From contig CANTFL010001488.1 in assembly GCA_947650285.1 (NCBI GenBank), positions 248,001 through 312,000 on the forward strand: DNA of 64,000 bases. Reading direction: 5' to 3'. The position numbers and the translations under genes were made by a program. The notes below the pieces were generated by a model. It did no database searches. It was not told where the DNA came from and saw nothing but the letters and a program-made list of their open reading frames with translations. This document shows positions 42,761 to 57,188 of the stretch, piece after piece (position 1 is the stretch's first letter; each line of letters begins with the position of its first letter). The stretch is from Hyaloperonospora brassicae. Its lineage: Eukaryota; Oomycota; Peronosporomycetes; Peronosporales; Peronosporaceae.

Positions 42761-45700
42761 GATCAGTGTCTACTCGCAGTAGAGCTCAGCTTACGGCAAA
42801 GTCTAACGCGTCACAAACGGCACTGAGGGACCTCAAGGATATGGCAAATCAATAATCGGAGCAAAAAAAGACTTTCCTTATAAGCCTCAAATGCATCGTT
42901 TTGCGTTTTAACCAAGCCCCAACCCGCGTTTTTTCGACATAAATCGTATAGTGGTTAAGCCGTGTCTAGGTAAATTGTTCTGTGCTTGTGTTAGTAGTCA
43001 GCATAGCCAAGTCACCTACGTAAGTCCACTAGATCTATTAAAACCGGCCACCCATACGTGGCCTTAATATTGGTGTGGTCCGCTCTGGGGCCTACCTACC
43101 AATGAAGCACATTTGAATAGAAACTCTACGACACTATAGTGTAGTTGGGCGCATGAATATACCAATTTTGTGCGCATGCGCTTAAGCACAGATTGTATAG
43201 AACTTTATCATTTTTACAATAGAATGACTGTCCTCTGCACGATCAGAAACAGAAATTACATCGAATCATGTATATGCGTAACCTGGACGAGGTTGGGATA
43301 ATTGCATCATGAAACAATCAAATATAGCAGAAGAATCAGTAATTTCTTGAGGTATTTTAAGCCATTCCCAGCGCAATATACACAATATTTTAGAAGACGG
43401 CGGAATATCTCTGACTCGCATGAGCGATTAGCAATAACATTCAACCTAATCGAGTGCTCAGATCGTGGATTATGTAACCATGGCGTTCTAGATAACGTCC
43501 TTAATGTAATCGGTGTCTCAGTCAGAACGGTGATAACTACAGGATTTAATAAGCATTCATGACGCCCCACACTTCTTTCCATTTCCTTCCCAGAGCGTAC
43601 ACGTATAATAAAATACTAAATCACACGCATCATTCTTGCCGCGTGCTTTACACAAAAGATTTCGTCCACGGCTTCGCATTTTTCCTGTGGTAAAGGACAA
43701 TGCCGTGCACCGGCTTGCTTGGTTTTAAGAAAACAAGGACAGTCTCATGACGAACTATTTGTATCGGGGCGAAAAAGAGTAGGCTCATCATGACACACCA
43801 CTCCCCAACTATGTAACTTGATTTCAATTCAAATAAAAAGGCCTCTCAGGATCGCAGTTTCTAATACGTGTACTAAGGCTTTTAGTTTTGGGTATTTTCA
43901 AATACTTAGTCGTCTTAGGTGTCGATCAGTTTACCTTGATATCCGAGCGAATGGCTAAGAGGTCGGCTTCGCAACTAGCCCTTAAAACCTGCCTGAGCTC
44001 CATATCAGACAAATGTTATATCTAGATGAAAGTTGAAAGATGAAGTATACTTAAGGCTTACACAACCATAATATGTCTTGTGACTTCATTGGCAAGTATG
44101 TACAGTGTAAAACCATCATAACTGCATAATGAACCAGACATCACCCGCCTCGCAACCGCCGCTTCGTCACATCTCCGTCTCTTTGATGAGGCTTTACCCA
44201 TCCTAGAGGTCTGTACAATGGGTTCCCCGAAATTTCACTATCCATAAATAGATCTATACATTATCCCGTGTCTCGATTTACATCAAATGCGTCGCTTTCA
44301 CAACCATTATCAATTGGTGGATGTATACGTGCCATTCCACGCTTACCTATCGATTTTATCTCCGGATGGCAAGGCTTTAGACTATCAGCAATTTGCTATT
44401 CGAAAGTGCAATGATTAAATGACATAGCTAGCCTTTTCACTATATAAGTCAACAGCGTTTTTCCAGCCAGATGTCGCTGAAAGATTTATCGTCTATAGAA
44501 TCCGAAAATCAAATGACTAGCATACTGAACGAATCGGTCAGTCACTCACACTATATAGTTTTCGTTTTCTATCAGAGGTGATTTATGACTCTCCAAAACT
44601 CTACTTCGAAAAATTCAAATAGCGTTTAAGTTGTTTAACCACCAATTATTCATTTGTTCATGGCGTTCCATACGTGATGTACCTCGAATTAGATCTTATC
44701 TCGTGTCTAAGTCAAGACCTAGAGAGCTATACACACTAAAAAAGACCAAGAACTCACCCCCTTGATTAGTATAAACCTATGGCATTGTAGCACTTCAAAT
44801 GGCAACAGGCGAACGGTGATAGACTCACTAGTTTTCACTTCCAGCGCCTCTGCTTATCTCTGACCACCTTCCAGAAACAAATCAAGCATAGTTACTAGAT
44901 GCTCTATATTCGACTAATTTTGATCAATGGTCAGTAAATCTTTGATTAGCTTCTTTCATGACAAGAAAGCCTGGCTTGTGCATAAAATATGTGGTATCGA
45001 GCACAGAGCTCTAAGGGGCTTATCCCTGCTCCCCGCTGGATTTTCAGGCAGCATGAACATTGTCTTTCTTTATAAGGCGACTCACACCTAACGGAAGACA
45101 AAGACTTCATAATATATACCTTATATCGTTTTTGTGGAGAAGAAGTGGCTCATAGGTCATGTGCTGTTTGCGAAATGGGCAACCTGGACAAAGGAACTTA
45201 TTGCGTCTGACGTATAGCATTGTTTGGTGACACGCTGCTGCTTAGCAACTTGAATGATTCTTGGCCTCACCTTTAACATGAGCCTTTAAAAGGTAAATAG
45301 GCTTACGAGTATAGGATACTGATGAGCTCATAGATATGGCATTAATGGAAATTAATTTGTGTTGGCTATTGTTTAGTCTATCTCTCCTAAATTGGGGCGT
45401 TGTATTTTGTGCTATGTATAAAGCCTCTTCAAAGTAGAAGTGAAGGCGGAATTTTTGCTTATTGTTGCTTCGATACGAAGTTATTTGATAACCACGATTA
45501 CATGTAGCACCACAGGAAGAGATCTAAACTGCATTAACGGTATACGTGTTAGCAATTCTTGGACATATAAAGATAAGTCATCTTCAATCTGACGGGTATA
45601 CAAGAAGCTTGAACGCACACGAATGCCTGATTTGACGTCCAAACATGTGTGAATAGCTATAAATTTAGCAACACTATCGCGGAAAATGAATGGACCACAT

Positions 45701-46190
45701 ACGTGCCACATGTATCCTAATCGCTTGCGCATCTATCGAACTTGTACACACCCAAATTTTTGCGCTTCTGCTTTGCATACTTCATGGATGACCTCAAGTT
45801 CATGTCTATTGCTCGAAAATAAGTAGAGGAACTATGATCCTCCTCTTCTGTAGCACAACTTGATCGAGCGAACTCTGTCTCTTTGTCTAATGCGAAACAA
45901 AAACTGTTAGCATAGCCGCCTCCATTCGCTCTCGGACCCTCCCTAAACAGGGCGACCAATATACTAGGAAGACGTCAAGACGTGTTTATAAAAGGTCCTT
46001 GACTTCTAGTTTAAGGCGTAATGCGTACTAAGTGTGGGAATATCCTTTAGTCAACTTAATAGGCGCGGCCTTCTAAATCTGAGCGAAAAGAGTAAAACAT
46101 TTTTATTCTATCCTCGCAGATAGATGTATTTACAAGTTCAGGCGTTAATAAATTAAAATTGCTACTGAGTGAAATAGAACTATAACAGAC
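42761..46190. other. AT-rich, no gene supported
   Basis: Short frames only. Two adjacent minus-strand frames at 45959-45481 (80 and 83 codons) could be retroelement debris but match nothing I recognise. The 5' half of the remnant at 40.7-42.8 kb may continue here beyond recognition. Confidence 0.3.
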
Positions 46191-46432
46191 ACTTTGACCG
46201 ATGAAGGATTCATAGCTCAACGAGCAGTTTTGGCTTCCACAAGAACACGATTTATCGAGTCTACAAATTTCCCATAGCTTCTAGTTGTGGCTCAAAGGAC
46301 TTGTATTATTTGATTTACCATAAACACAAGTCCTAAATAGTATATGCAATGATAAGACTTCCAACTTTTGGGATCAAAGACGCCTCAGCAAGGCAAGTTT
46401 CTAAAACAGACCAATATACGAACTTAGGTTTT
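46191..46432. repeat. Dispersed direct repeat, copy 2
   Basis: Same orientation as 39274-39504, roughly 80% identical by eye. About 170 bp further on comes the degenerate solo LTR at about 46.6-46.98 kb, so the repeat may be the flank or interior end of a family member. Confidence 0.75.
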
Positions 46433-46599
46433 TTGCCTATGTAAAGCTTAAAAATAAATATTGCATATGAAGTAAAAGGATTTTATCATCTACTATAGTC
46501 AACCTGAAGCATATCAGCAATGGCTAGAAGGCTACTGATATGATATGTTGTACATCTGAAGGGAGACGTACCTTATTCATGGATGTGCCACCACAGTTT

Positions 46600-46984
46600 A
46601 CTACCGGTCTATATACGATGTGATCAAGAGTTCTGCTGACCCAAAGCAAACTTGTTAAAGAAAAGAAAAACCAAGCTGTGCATAAAATCGTTTAACTTCT
46701 GGAAGTTTCCGTTTATTTGTCTTATTTTAACGATATAAAATTACAGATTCCATTTGATATCTACTCATTGCGCTGTTCTAGCAGCAATTATATTTTTCTT
46801 CATACATTATGGCTAGTATTTATTTGCTTTAGCAAAATTGACACGAAAATTACCTCTCAATGATTTTTTATAGTATGTATCAGCAAGATAGTAATAAGAG
46901 ATGGTTTTCAAATAAAAAATATTCGAATTGCCCATGTTTTTGCGTCAATGACATGGGACGTTCTAAAACAGTGTCCCGGTTACA
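46600..46984 (-). repeat. Degenerate solo LTR E, minus orientation (left edge approximate)
   Basis: CTACTCATTGCGCTGTTCTA followed by GCAGCAATTATA (about 46760-46792) matches the reverse complement of the LTR centre. The right end GTCCCGGTTACA (ending 46984) corresponds to the LTR start. The left edge could not be fixed and no target duplication was found. Confidence 0.5.
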
Positions 46985-49900
46985 TACATTGCATACTTGA
47001 TTAAAGTTGACGTAAAGAGTATACTATTGCTGCGGATATAAGTTAATGATTATTGCTTCACAAAAGGTTGATCAGAAGTTTTGCTTACTGTTCGATATCG
47101 GTCATTACAACATCCAACAAAGAGTGCGCAATAAGTTTAAGAAGAGAGTGATATTAAATAAGCATACAGATATAGTAAACCTGACAGGTTTAAACAGATG
47201 CATACCGATAAGCACGACAATGTGAATTTCTTTACTTTGAATATAACTAAATCCCTCGCCTATCTGCCTGATTTCTCCGTAGCGCGTAAATGCATTCTTA
47301 TGGCACCTGCCTGAATTGCTGTCAGTGTAGGTCCTCCTATTGTATTTTCTGCATTATTTGTGTACCCCGTTACAACGTCATTACATCGTCGTTCTTCGAG
47401 CGAACATGGACTCATCCACCATATAATTTGACGGGTGAGGAGATCCATCACGCTTCGCGTCAAATGTTTCATGTACAAGCGATGTCGAATGGGCTACGGC
47501 CAAATATCTTATTTTGGCCGTAGTTTGGACGGCAATAAATGCCATGTTCTTTGCTATCTTGGGCTACGAGCAGAACGCCAAATTTGTCAAGTGATAGCAG
47601 CATGATCTTTTCGTGGCTGAAAGATATTTTCTTACCGTGATTAACCAGAAGGTTTTAAAAAAGCCAGAGGTAATAACGGAACAAGTTTCTCAATCGTTTA
47701 CACTATCATGCAAACACCATGCGAATGTTGTAATTACGTACCGGCGCATGTGAGTCGACCCAAGCTATGGAGAGTAGAATTTCGAGATATATGACCATCT
47801 GTGGTATCTTGCAACATTGCTTTGGTAAAGTCGACGCCTTCATCGAAGGTACTTGTGTTAATGAAATCCGATGAACACAAAGCTTGGTATGGGGACACAC
47901 GATTCTATGGAAGTGCAGAATGGTGTCCCAATAATTTAAGCTAACGGTCAATACGTTTTTAGTATTACAAAAGCTTCAAGTCGCGACCCATACATATGTT
48001 TGAGCTTAGCGCTGCCGGTTTTAGAGATTAAAAAATCAACTGGACTAATTGGCCCATTCAGCGCGACTTTTTAGCTTACATACAACGCACGCGATATCTC
48101 GTGAGATTTGCCGTATGTGAGACCATTGATTAGCAACGCCGTTTACTGTTACTAATGAGGTCAAGTGAATGTCCGGAATCCTCGTAGATACAATCAGTTT
48201 CTTATACTACTGTTACCGCTTGACAGATTAACTTCTATAACGTATCAGAGGAAAAATATATATAGTCAAGCTAAGTAAACGAGGTATTGATTCGAATAAT
48301 TAGACGAAGTACCATTAAAAGTTAAAAGCTTGTGGAGATATTAAGTGTAAAAATTGAAACGACGCTCTCGAAGACGAACTAATTTAATGATAAATCAATG
48401 TCAATAGTCAGACTACTATTTCGACCATGAGTCTTTTGCGTCGCGCCTTGGGTGTTAAATCACCGATCGGATCGCCCATATATCATTAAAAAAGGGGCCA
48501 ACAAAGCGAATCCGACGTCGTTGCGAAGCTACATCAGAAGCAGGCGTCTAAACTGGTCGTGTTCAGTAGCGATTAAAACACTTAACTGATCTACTAACGT
48601 AAAGGATTATCGCCGGTATGTCAAGGTTGTTTTCTCGAAACAAAGAGTAAATATGTATTGCTGCCTCTAATATATATATATATGCATTTCACTATCCAAT
48701 AGATTGAAGGGACAGATTTTTCTAGCACGTAGAGACCTTGGGGCTCTAAGGCGTCGAAATAACTTGACTGATGCTAGTAGCTCGAAGACTAAAGTCTCAA
48801 GTTTGATCAAAGCGACACCCTTTCAGTCACAAAAAGATTTCGGGTAACCCATCTACGGATCTTTTACCTACCGAAGAAAAGTCAAGATAGATTTGACATA
48901 TACTGAGCTCAATTTACACATGAAATATCAAACTAAACGGCTAACATGGCATAATGGGTGCAATCAAAGGGTGAAGACATCGCGATTCTGAATTTTCTTA
49001 TTTGATGATCACTTTTCCACTGCAACCATATTTGTCAATATACAGAGGTGTACATTAAACATGTATGTTCTCTATCGAGTTCACCAGATTACCTACTCGC
49101 GTCCTCCAGGTACATTTACCAAATGTATATCTCTGGGTTATCATCGATATGCAAATTTGTTTTCTATCTGAAGTATTAATTATGCATCGGTGCTTAATAA
49201 ATTATCGATTTATATCTACATCCTTCATTACACCTATCCTCTCGCGCAACATCCGTGGTGTTGAATCAATGGGAAAGTCGGGAATGAACGATCCTGAATG
49301 CTTATTCTCATGAATCATACCCCCATTTTCACGTTAATTGTTGTGTTCCATCCCGTTACGAATGGAATCCATCGACTCACGCATCTCACATATGTTGCGT
49401 TTTTATGTTTGCGTTCGTTTTATATTCCAGGCTGCACCAGGGTGTTCATGATACCAGGTCGATTCAGTTGCTTTTAAATAACGTCTGCCGCCATACGGTC
49501 GATCTTCCTACTCATATTTATCAAAATTATTTTAGTATCATACTGATCCGCATCTAACAGCAAAAAGGCGCCTATTCTCTTCTCAATATTGCATCCCGAC
49601 TTTCCTAGCATGTATTCGCTTCATCTATCATCTTGAATAATTTTCTGTTTCTGTTGCTCGTTCATTCAATGTCATACGATGAAAGTCGTGAGAGTTTGAG
49701 AGTACGCCGGAAGTAATACGAGTGATCTCGATGGACTTAATAATTGTATAGCAGCTATCACGTCTGCGCCAAAACTCTGTGAGAAAATTAGTAAGAGAAA
49801 AAGCAGGTCAAGATGGACTGTGTCAAAACACGAGCAATTCCGAAGGCACACAACCTATAACTTCGAATGGAAGCGGACATGGAGGCTAAAATCGAAGCAG

Positions 49901-50671
49901 CAACAAGTAATTATCGATATACTGGGTCGTCTATGATTAAGATGTTACTGTGGCTGTAAACCGCAAGTAACGAGCAACGGTATGGTAAGGGTTTTTATCA
50001 CAAGATACCATTCTTTAGGTATCCCTAAATAATTTATATGTTTGAATGATTACGGGTTTTGCATAGGCGCATGATTCAATCGATTTCATTGCACCTTTAA
50101 GACCACCAGATTTGAGAGAATGTTTGAATATAACTTCGGTCATCAGTTAATATTGATTACTCGAACCATAACCTTTTTCATAGGGTCTGCGTGGTATCAA
50201 AACCAAAATAACATGCACCCTTCTCATAGAGTACAAGTACGTCACTACATAAAATCGGTAGTGGTGTTGGCTGCAAACGATATCGTTATTAGTGGCTCAT
50301 TGATACATATACTTGTTTTGGTACTGTATACTCGAATTGGGAGGAGCAACAATAAGTCATCTAGTCAATAAATATATCACTACCGAGAAGATGATCTAGT
50401 TATAAGTATACTATTACATCTGTACCATGCGATCTGCCGAAGAAATGATTTCATCATCATGAGATCACCCTGAAAAAAGCGGAATGTAATTCGTCATGAA
50501 GACATGTTCACTGATTGCAAACATTCAATATCGAATGACTAGTTCTTTGCCGATCACTCATGAGCAAGTCGTTTAGAGCACTTAGATTTCCATATGACTC
50601 TACGACCTCGTGTTTGCGTATCCCCATGCGCATAGCAGAATTAACAAAAATCGCATAATCTCAAAGATACA
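46985..50671. other. AT-rich, no gene supported; one TA microsatellite
   Basis: Frames are all under 85 codons and unrecognised. A short (TA)n tract lies near 48669-48683. Some of this may be the gag end of the plus-strand remnant that becomes recognisable at 50.67 kb. Confidence 0.3.
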
Positions 50672-52010
50672 ACAATACTGGCTCAAACGCCGATACCGAT
50701 GAAGGATGTCATCGTTATTATTGTAGCGAAAAATGTCATATATTTGTCCATGATTTCATCATTGTCTTTATAGTTACTAACGCTCCCAAGCAGGTTGCCC
50801 CGCCCGCAGCACTCACTCTAGTGGAAAATTTACGAATGGATAAAACTTACGCAAACTAAATGGAATACCTCGCTCAATCCAACTCAAGTGTATGTCTTCT
50901 GTTAAAAAAGTGCGCGTGCTCGCATCATGGTGCTTAAATATCCAGCTCAACCAATAGTAAGGCTATATATGGGACATCAATGATCATAGAAGTCATGATC
51001 AATCGGAGATTACCATCTGCGAAAACATTCTCTGTACAATTTTCTCAAGATGTGCATACCAGCGGCTTAGAGAATGCTCCTTCTCCAAATGATCGTCGTT
51101 AACAACTTCGTACGCATTAGTCTATATTAAATTAACTATATCACCGAATAACTGTAGCTAGTACATGTCGAGATGAACAAAACATAACATATGCTCGCGG
51201 TGTACTTGTACAAGTACTCGCACGCCAAAATGACGGTACGTCTTTCTTGTTTCACTAAATATCAATGTGAGGTAATGTTGGACTACCTATCCAGCGGTGT
51301 TTTGTGTCTATACGAAAAGTTTTATAAATTAATTATGTAGCAACTACATACCATGACAGATCATGTATATTGTATGTAACGTCATCGATATTTTAATTAG
51401 ATTTCGTTGGTACGATTTAAAAGACGCGGAGTATTTGTACCGTAAATAATTTTGCGAGTTGTAATCATTTGCAGAAAAAACTATGCATGATAAAAACTTA
51501 CCATGAAGTACAAACTTATTAATTGCAGGGTATTTTCGTGCAAAGATATAACCTTCATCGTGTAGATCACAATGCATCAATACAGACGGCCGTGAGGGCT
51601 CCATCACATCTGACAAACGATGATGAGATGAATATCATACTTAGCAGATTATAACCTATTTGTAAAGCATGAGACCGTGATAAATAATGACGTAGTCGAT
51701 ATGCGTTTTTAGGCAGCACAAATGCAAGCTGGCAATGAGAACTAGCAGTGCGATGCCCGCTGTTGCGAAGATGATGTCGATTGAACGTCATTATCATTGC
51801 TTGATGACGTGATAAAAGTTTGCGTACACGATGCAGACCTAAAACTGTTTATGGATCATAGAAGGAGGTTATCGATGCAATGGTGATATACTTATTTAGC
51901 GGTCTCTTGTTTCCCTTCAAATTGATACAAAACACACAGAGTTTGTTGTATAACACAGCCGTTGCTGGGACATACGATATCTTTCACCCTGCCCATTATG
52001 TAAAATGTAG
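50672..52010 (+). mobile_element. Decayed gypsy pol remnant, plus strand
   Basis: Plus-strand matches to the intact element in order: RT TILAQTPIPMKDVIV (from about 50672), the RT-RNase H junction LAVYLYKYSHAKMTVRLSCF (about 51193-51252), and the HHCC lead NTQSLLYNTAVAGTYDIFH with PAHY (about 51929-51990). Spacing is close to that of the intact copy, so most of the sequence is still collinear. It is heavily mutated and AT-rich. Confidence 0.7.
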
Positions 52011-55000
52011 AAAGTCTATTACGTACATTAGCCGAAGTGATTTGTTCTATTCGAGTTTGCGCGGTTTTAGGGTTCCGTTTCCTGCCTCCATCTATGCTAT
52101 ATTGTAATAAGTCGATTACAATGTCTTTTTGTTGGGTATAATGCGTAAATTAGCTACAATTCAGTCTTTATCGACACTTTTTATATATATGTAGCTTTCA
52201 GCAATCCTGCGGAATTTTAATGGATAAGTAAAATGTATTTCAATGTTAGTTCTGTATTACAAAATTGAAGTACGGTTTATTTCTTTCAACAGCATTAAGA
52301 AGAAAATACGTCTATTCCGTAAGTAAACATATGCTTCTGTATGCCGTTCACAAAAAGGAATGAGGAGCTTTATCGCGATTATTCATGTATCCGTTTTTGT
52401 GGAGTTATATGCCCTCAAATTATACCGGCACAGAAAGCAAAGAATGGAAGATTGTACTTAGTTTGATTGTTTTAGCCAACATATTTTTTGAAGTTGCGAA
52501 GATATTTTAGAAAATCATCAATATCGTAGCAGCCCGCACCAAAATGAGACTCTATACGCAATTCTGGCAAAACCAGAAACGGAGATCTTGTCAAAAGCGC
52601 ACTATGTAATGTATCGTCGCAGCTATCGACAATGCATCAAATTTGGTCTGTTTAACGATATGTTTCAAATGGTCAATGTGGAGTAGTAGGATTCGCAGTG
52701 TACCATTCGCAACGGACCTTTTTCTAACATTTGAAAAAGTGAAAGTTGTATGCTCGTACCTCCAGTAGAAAAATAATTTTGTTGTATGTAGAAGTCACGT
52801 AGTTTGGGTCGTTGACCATTTTGGTATTACAGATTTGTATTTTGCAAATCGAAAGTAGTACTATTGACCTATAATTTGCAAGTATCATCCTCAGTTATCA
52901 TTGCTTGTAAGATGTATGCGCGAGAGAAGGCCAGAAGAGATAAGTATATACCAGTAGACATAATCGTGTATGTTTAGGTTCGCTTCCTTTCCACAAGTAT
53001 ATATATATATATGTTCATGGCTATTTTTAACCGATCAACGCCCATCATGGAGCATGCCAAAAAGGCATCAGCAAAGGCATTGCACATATTGAAATGTAAT
53101 ATTAAGATATCATTCACTAAAGCATTCCTCCAATCAGGCGTAAGAACCACGTCAAAAATATCTACACCTGTGGCATCTATCCTAAAACAAAAATTAACCA
53201 TTCGTCAGCGTGATGCAGGTCGCCATCAGATGCTTAAACCGAACTCAAAAGCGTTAAATTCGACAGAATTTATATAAAAGCTTATCTGGATAGGCCCAAA
53301 TTACAGGATGTTTATTTTGGATTGAAAGGTCGTAATAAAACTGCATTCTATGGTCGTAACAGATCCATTAAAACGATTATGAAATATGTTCCAAGTATGC
53401 TTAATAAAATTGGGCTGATCTAAAACAGAAGGGAGAAGGATAGCTTGATGCTTTGTTGCTTCCAACAAGAAGCCTTATAGGGTCACCTTTTGCCTAAGAG
53501 CACGCCATGAAAACTTTGACACCATAAAAGGTTGCAAACACGTGAAGTAATCGATCCTGTACTAATCGAAGGCACGCCTCTACACATTCACCCTAAATAA
53601 TCGCAAATGTAACATCTTAGTTGTTCATTCTAGAGTTAAGATCTATTCAAGCACTAATAATTCCATAAATGGTTTATCAATAGTTATCTGCACGAAGACG
53701 CATCATTTATATCCCGCATTTCACAATTGATTTTTGACGAACAGAACATGCGAAAACAAGTCCTCGTTTATGGTACGACTGCAATAAACATGTACCGCGG
53801 AAATCAGACATGGTCAACATCATCGGTAAGCATCAATTTATAGTAATTGGATGGGTATAGTTGGGCATCAAGTTACGTGGAAATTAGTTGAGTCGAATAC
53901 TAAGAATCCCAGCGTGGATCGCGCATTACTGATAATAGGTAAAAGGTCGTGATGTTTTGAGAGGTCGTGCGATAAAAGTGGTTTCACTGTAGGTTTCTGA
54001 TGGATGTGTAGTTGATCTGTATTGCATCGACTGTCGACATAAAATTATGGATGCCTTACCCTAATCGACGAGGAACGACGCCATGAACGTCAACTATACT
54101 TAAGCTAAATTTAGTACCCGTGACTTCGAGATAGATTTTCAATTTGCTGAACCAAATCCTTCCGTACAACCGCAAATTAAAGAGACTATATCGAATCAGG
54201 CTTGTGATAGTTTTACTAACAAAAAACGTTCTATACCACCTTCTGTATCCATTCCAGCAGTAGACTTAGAACGAACTTTTAGCAATAGCCTTGATAATGA
54301 CGAGATAGAGTCATACGCTTCTGAGTATCATCTACTACGTTTTGGTAATTCATGTACGCAGTACTAACACATCTGTGCTCACGCATAATACGTTCGTCAT
54401 ATCAACCGCCCATTTTAAGTCCGTAGGATAAGTGATATCATAGATATATCATGTTTGGACACATGGTTCAATAACAAAATTCGATCGAAAAAAAGTATCA
54501 ATTCAATCAAAAATCGTTTAAGTATGATATTAAAAGCTTCTGTATGCTCACGAACAGGTCATGTGCCGCATAAAAGCCTGCAAGATGATACATGAACTTA
54601 TAATATAAACAACAACTTCGATCTATTTCCTTCAACCAATATCGAATACGAGTCGAAAGACTTCGTATTCATGTACATACTTGTGACCAATCGTTATGAC
54701 ATTACGCTGTTACAGCATTCGAAAAATATAAGACAATTATTCATTTGCTTAGCTACCAGCTGAAGATTTTGCCTCATAATTCGCAACTTCTCTAGTTTAC
54801 TTACCCGCATAGCTTTATTGCGGATACGTTTATGGTTATAGTTTCAAAAGCATCGATCGCTTCGTTGTTGAACATCCAACAAATGAACAAATTTACTGAA
54901 ATAATAAGCTAAGCACACCGCGCACATTATCTAGTTCTTACGACGAGACGTACGGTCCACTAATGAAATAAACACAAAGCGGATGTTATTTATGATTGAT

Positions 55001-57188
55001 TTTTGTTTCAGGCAAGCTTCCGTAACGACTTTGATGATTTCTTTGCACTCCGAACAAAAGCAGTGAAAATAAACAACATATGACGTCACGTCTCATGACC
55101 ACACTAAGTTAGCCACAAGTGTGATCGACATTTAGAAAAGACACACACAATGTTGTAGTCTTTTGTCGCTGCGTAGTGGCAATATATCCTAGTAAAATGT
55201 ATATTGCATATAGCGTTATCTAAATTCGCATTTCACCAACGAGCCTAATATTAGAACACATTTCCTCGATGTAACGATTTAATGTTCCGAGCTTACAAGC
55301 TAGCCGTAAATATATCGATTTCATGTTGTAGATTGAGCGTGAAATATATACATGCCGCTGAAATATGGTGACAGTGATCAAGGCTAACAAAGGTAGTGAT
55401 TTGCGTTCACTTTATTTCAGTACGTAAAACATCCTATCAGCGAAATATTCACGATTTACAATTATGTTTGGTACAATGGCAAAAGGCCCCAGACTCGAGA
55501 ATTACGATGTGGTGCAAAGGTGGATGAGACCGCGATCGGTGAGAAAAGAAATATGAATCAGCTGATCTTTACTTTGCGATTTCAATTATACCACACCAGG
55601 TCTTTCGTCGTTACTTGTTGTGTGATACTATGTACATGAAATATATATGATGTTGTGGTCATGCACGTATTTCAGTGACTACGGGGGAAAAGATATGGTA
55701 TAGTGACGGTTTACTACGATCGTACAACTTCAAATGAATGTAAACGCACGTTAATTCATCACATTTATTCACGCACACCCATTAATTTCAGCATGTTCGC
55801 GACCAAATATAATATCAGCTGATATTACTTTAAAAAGTCTTGTAATGTTAATGCACGAGAACATGGATACAGCGCTGGGTCATCATGCCGCGACCTGATG
55901 ATTGACAACCTCTCACTTGTGTTAATGTTTATACGTCATGTGGACCGCATTGATCTAAGTGTACGATGCTGAAGTGGACGTACCCATAAAGCTGCACCAA
56001 TATGTATTTTTGGGCTGACTAGCTATCGTGATCACTCCGGGTCGTTAATGACGTGTATCACGTTTCACTCACAATTTATATTTCACGCGATATCCGTGAA
56101 GCGTAATTTGAGCACGATCATAACGGTACTCAGTCAATGCCGATCGTGATTACTCCGGACGTCAAAGTTGTAAACAAGTGACTTTGTGTCAATGTTTGGA
56201 CAATAATTTGCGAAAAATAGTAGTTGTAGGATATAAAATTATCTCACATTGTTATCGAACAGTGGATCAGCAATTTTATGGATCAGATCAGTCGTTTCGT
56301 AAGGGTTATACCAATCGGTTGATTGCGAGTTCGATTCCCGGTGCGAGCAAGTTGTTTGCGACTGGCAATCGCGACCTGTTGTTTAGGGTTCACCAGAGTC
56401 CCCCTACCCACGAATATGCACACCTTTACTATGGGAAAGATGTAGCGGAGGTTTTCTATAGATGTTTTACAAGACGAAACTACTCAGGTGTAGGACTAAC
56501 CGCTAGCTGGGAGAAAGCGCAGGTAATCTTGGTGGATGCGAGCAATCGGCTTCTGATAGCCATTTGTATCGAATTGCAAGCCCTATTATACAGCTCTCAC
56601 TTTTCCGTTTTCATGCCGGGCCGTACGCCCATCTTCAGCATAGCAAATTTCTCCATGATAAAGTTTAATATAATTGACGTGATCAAACGAGACTGCGTAT
56701 GTGAGCAACGTCATGCAGGATACACGATGATGAAAATATTATATGTGGACTACAGTATTGGTAGAAGGATACTTCGTGTGATATTTCGTAGAGTATATGG
56801 AGAGGCATAAGTGTAGCGAAGGGGGCGGTAAGTGAACTCTTATTCAAAACAGTACGATAAAATACGAAATACTACTGTCCAAGCAGCTCGTTCCAGCATG
56901 GTGTCGTTGGACTTCCACCGTTAAATTATTGTTGAAGGCACGTCTACCTTATTCACTCCTACTTTCTTGACCAACTGCCAAAGTAATCTTGCCTTTACTC
57001 TAATTACGACAGGGTGAAGATCGAAGTACCCTATCCGTTTGTCAGTCGTCTGAGTTCCAGTGAAGAGCTGTCTTGCATCGAAAGAAGCAAGATCCCCACT
57101 CCGCCCGATTCTCAACGCTTGTACTATTGACGGTATAAGCTTTTTACTGGTTGCTGTGTATACAGGTGACCCAAATCTTTACGAGTAT
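52011..57188. other. AT-rich, mostly unrecognised
   Basis: A (TA)n tract lies near 52998-53012. An open stretch without ATG at about 54107-54367 plus reads like protein (Ser/Glu/Asp-rich, ending FGNSCTQY) and might be an exon or element fragment. An open frame of 210 codons at 56178-56810 starts with GTG and contains a tRNA-like B box (see 56295-56350). No gene can be supported. Confidence 0.3.
56295..56350 (+). repeat. Possible tRNA-derived SINE head
   Basis: GCGAGTTCGATTCCCGG fits the RNA polymerase III B-box pattern (GTTCGATTCC). A convincing cloverleaf and a properly spaced A box were not found, so a tRNA gene is unlikely and a decayed SINE more probable. Confidence 0.3.

Noticed and set aside
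56295..56350. tRNA gene
   Set aside because: The B box is present, but the T-stem is poor and no acceptor stem or spaced A box pairs with it.
56178..56810. 210-codon open frame, plus strand
   Set aside because: It opens with GTG, has no family features, and contains a SINE-like B box; probably chance openness in repeat DNA.
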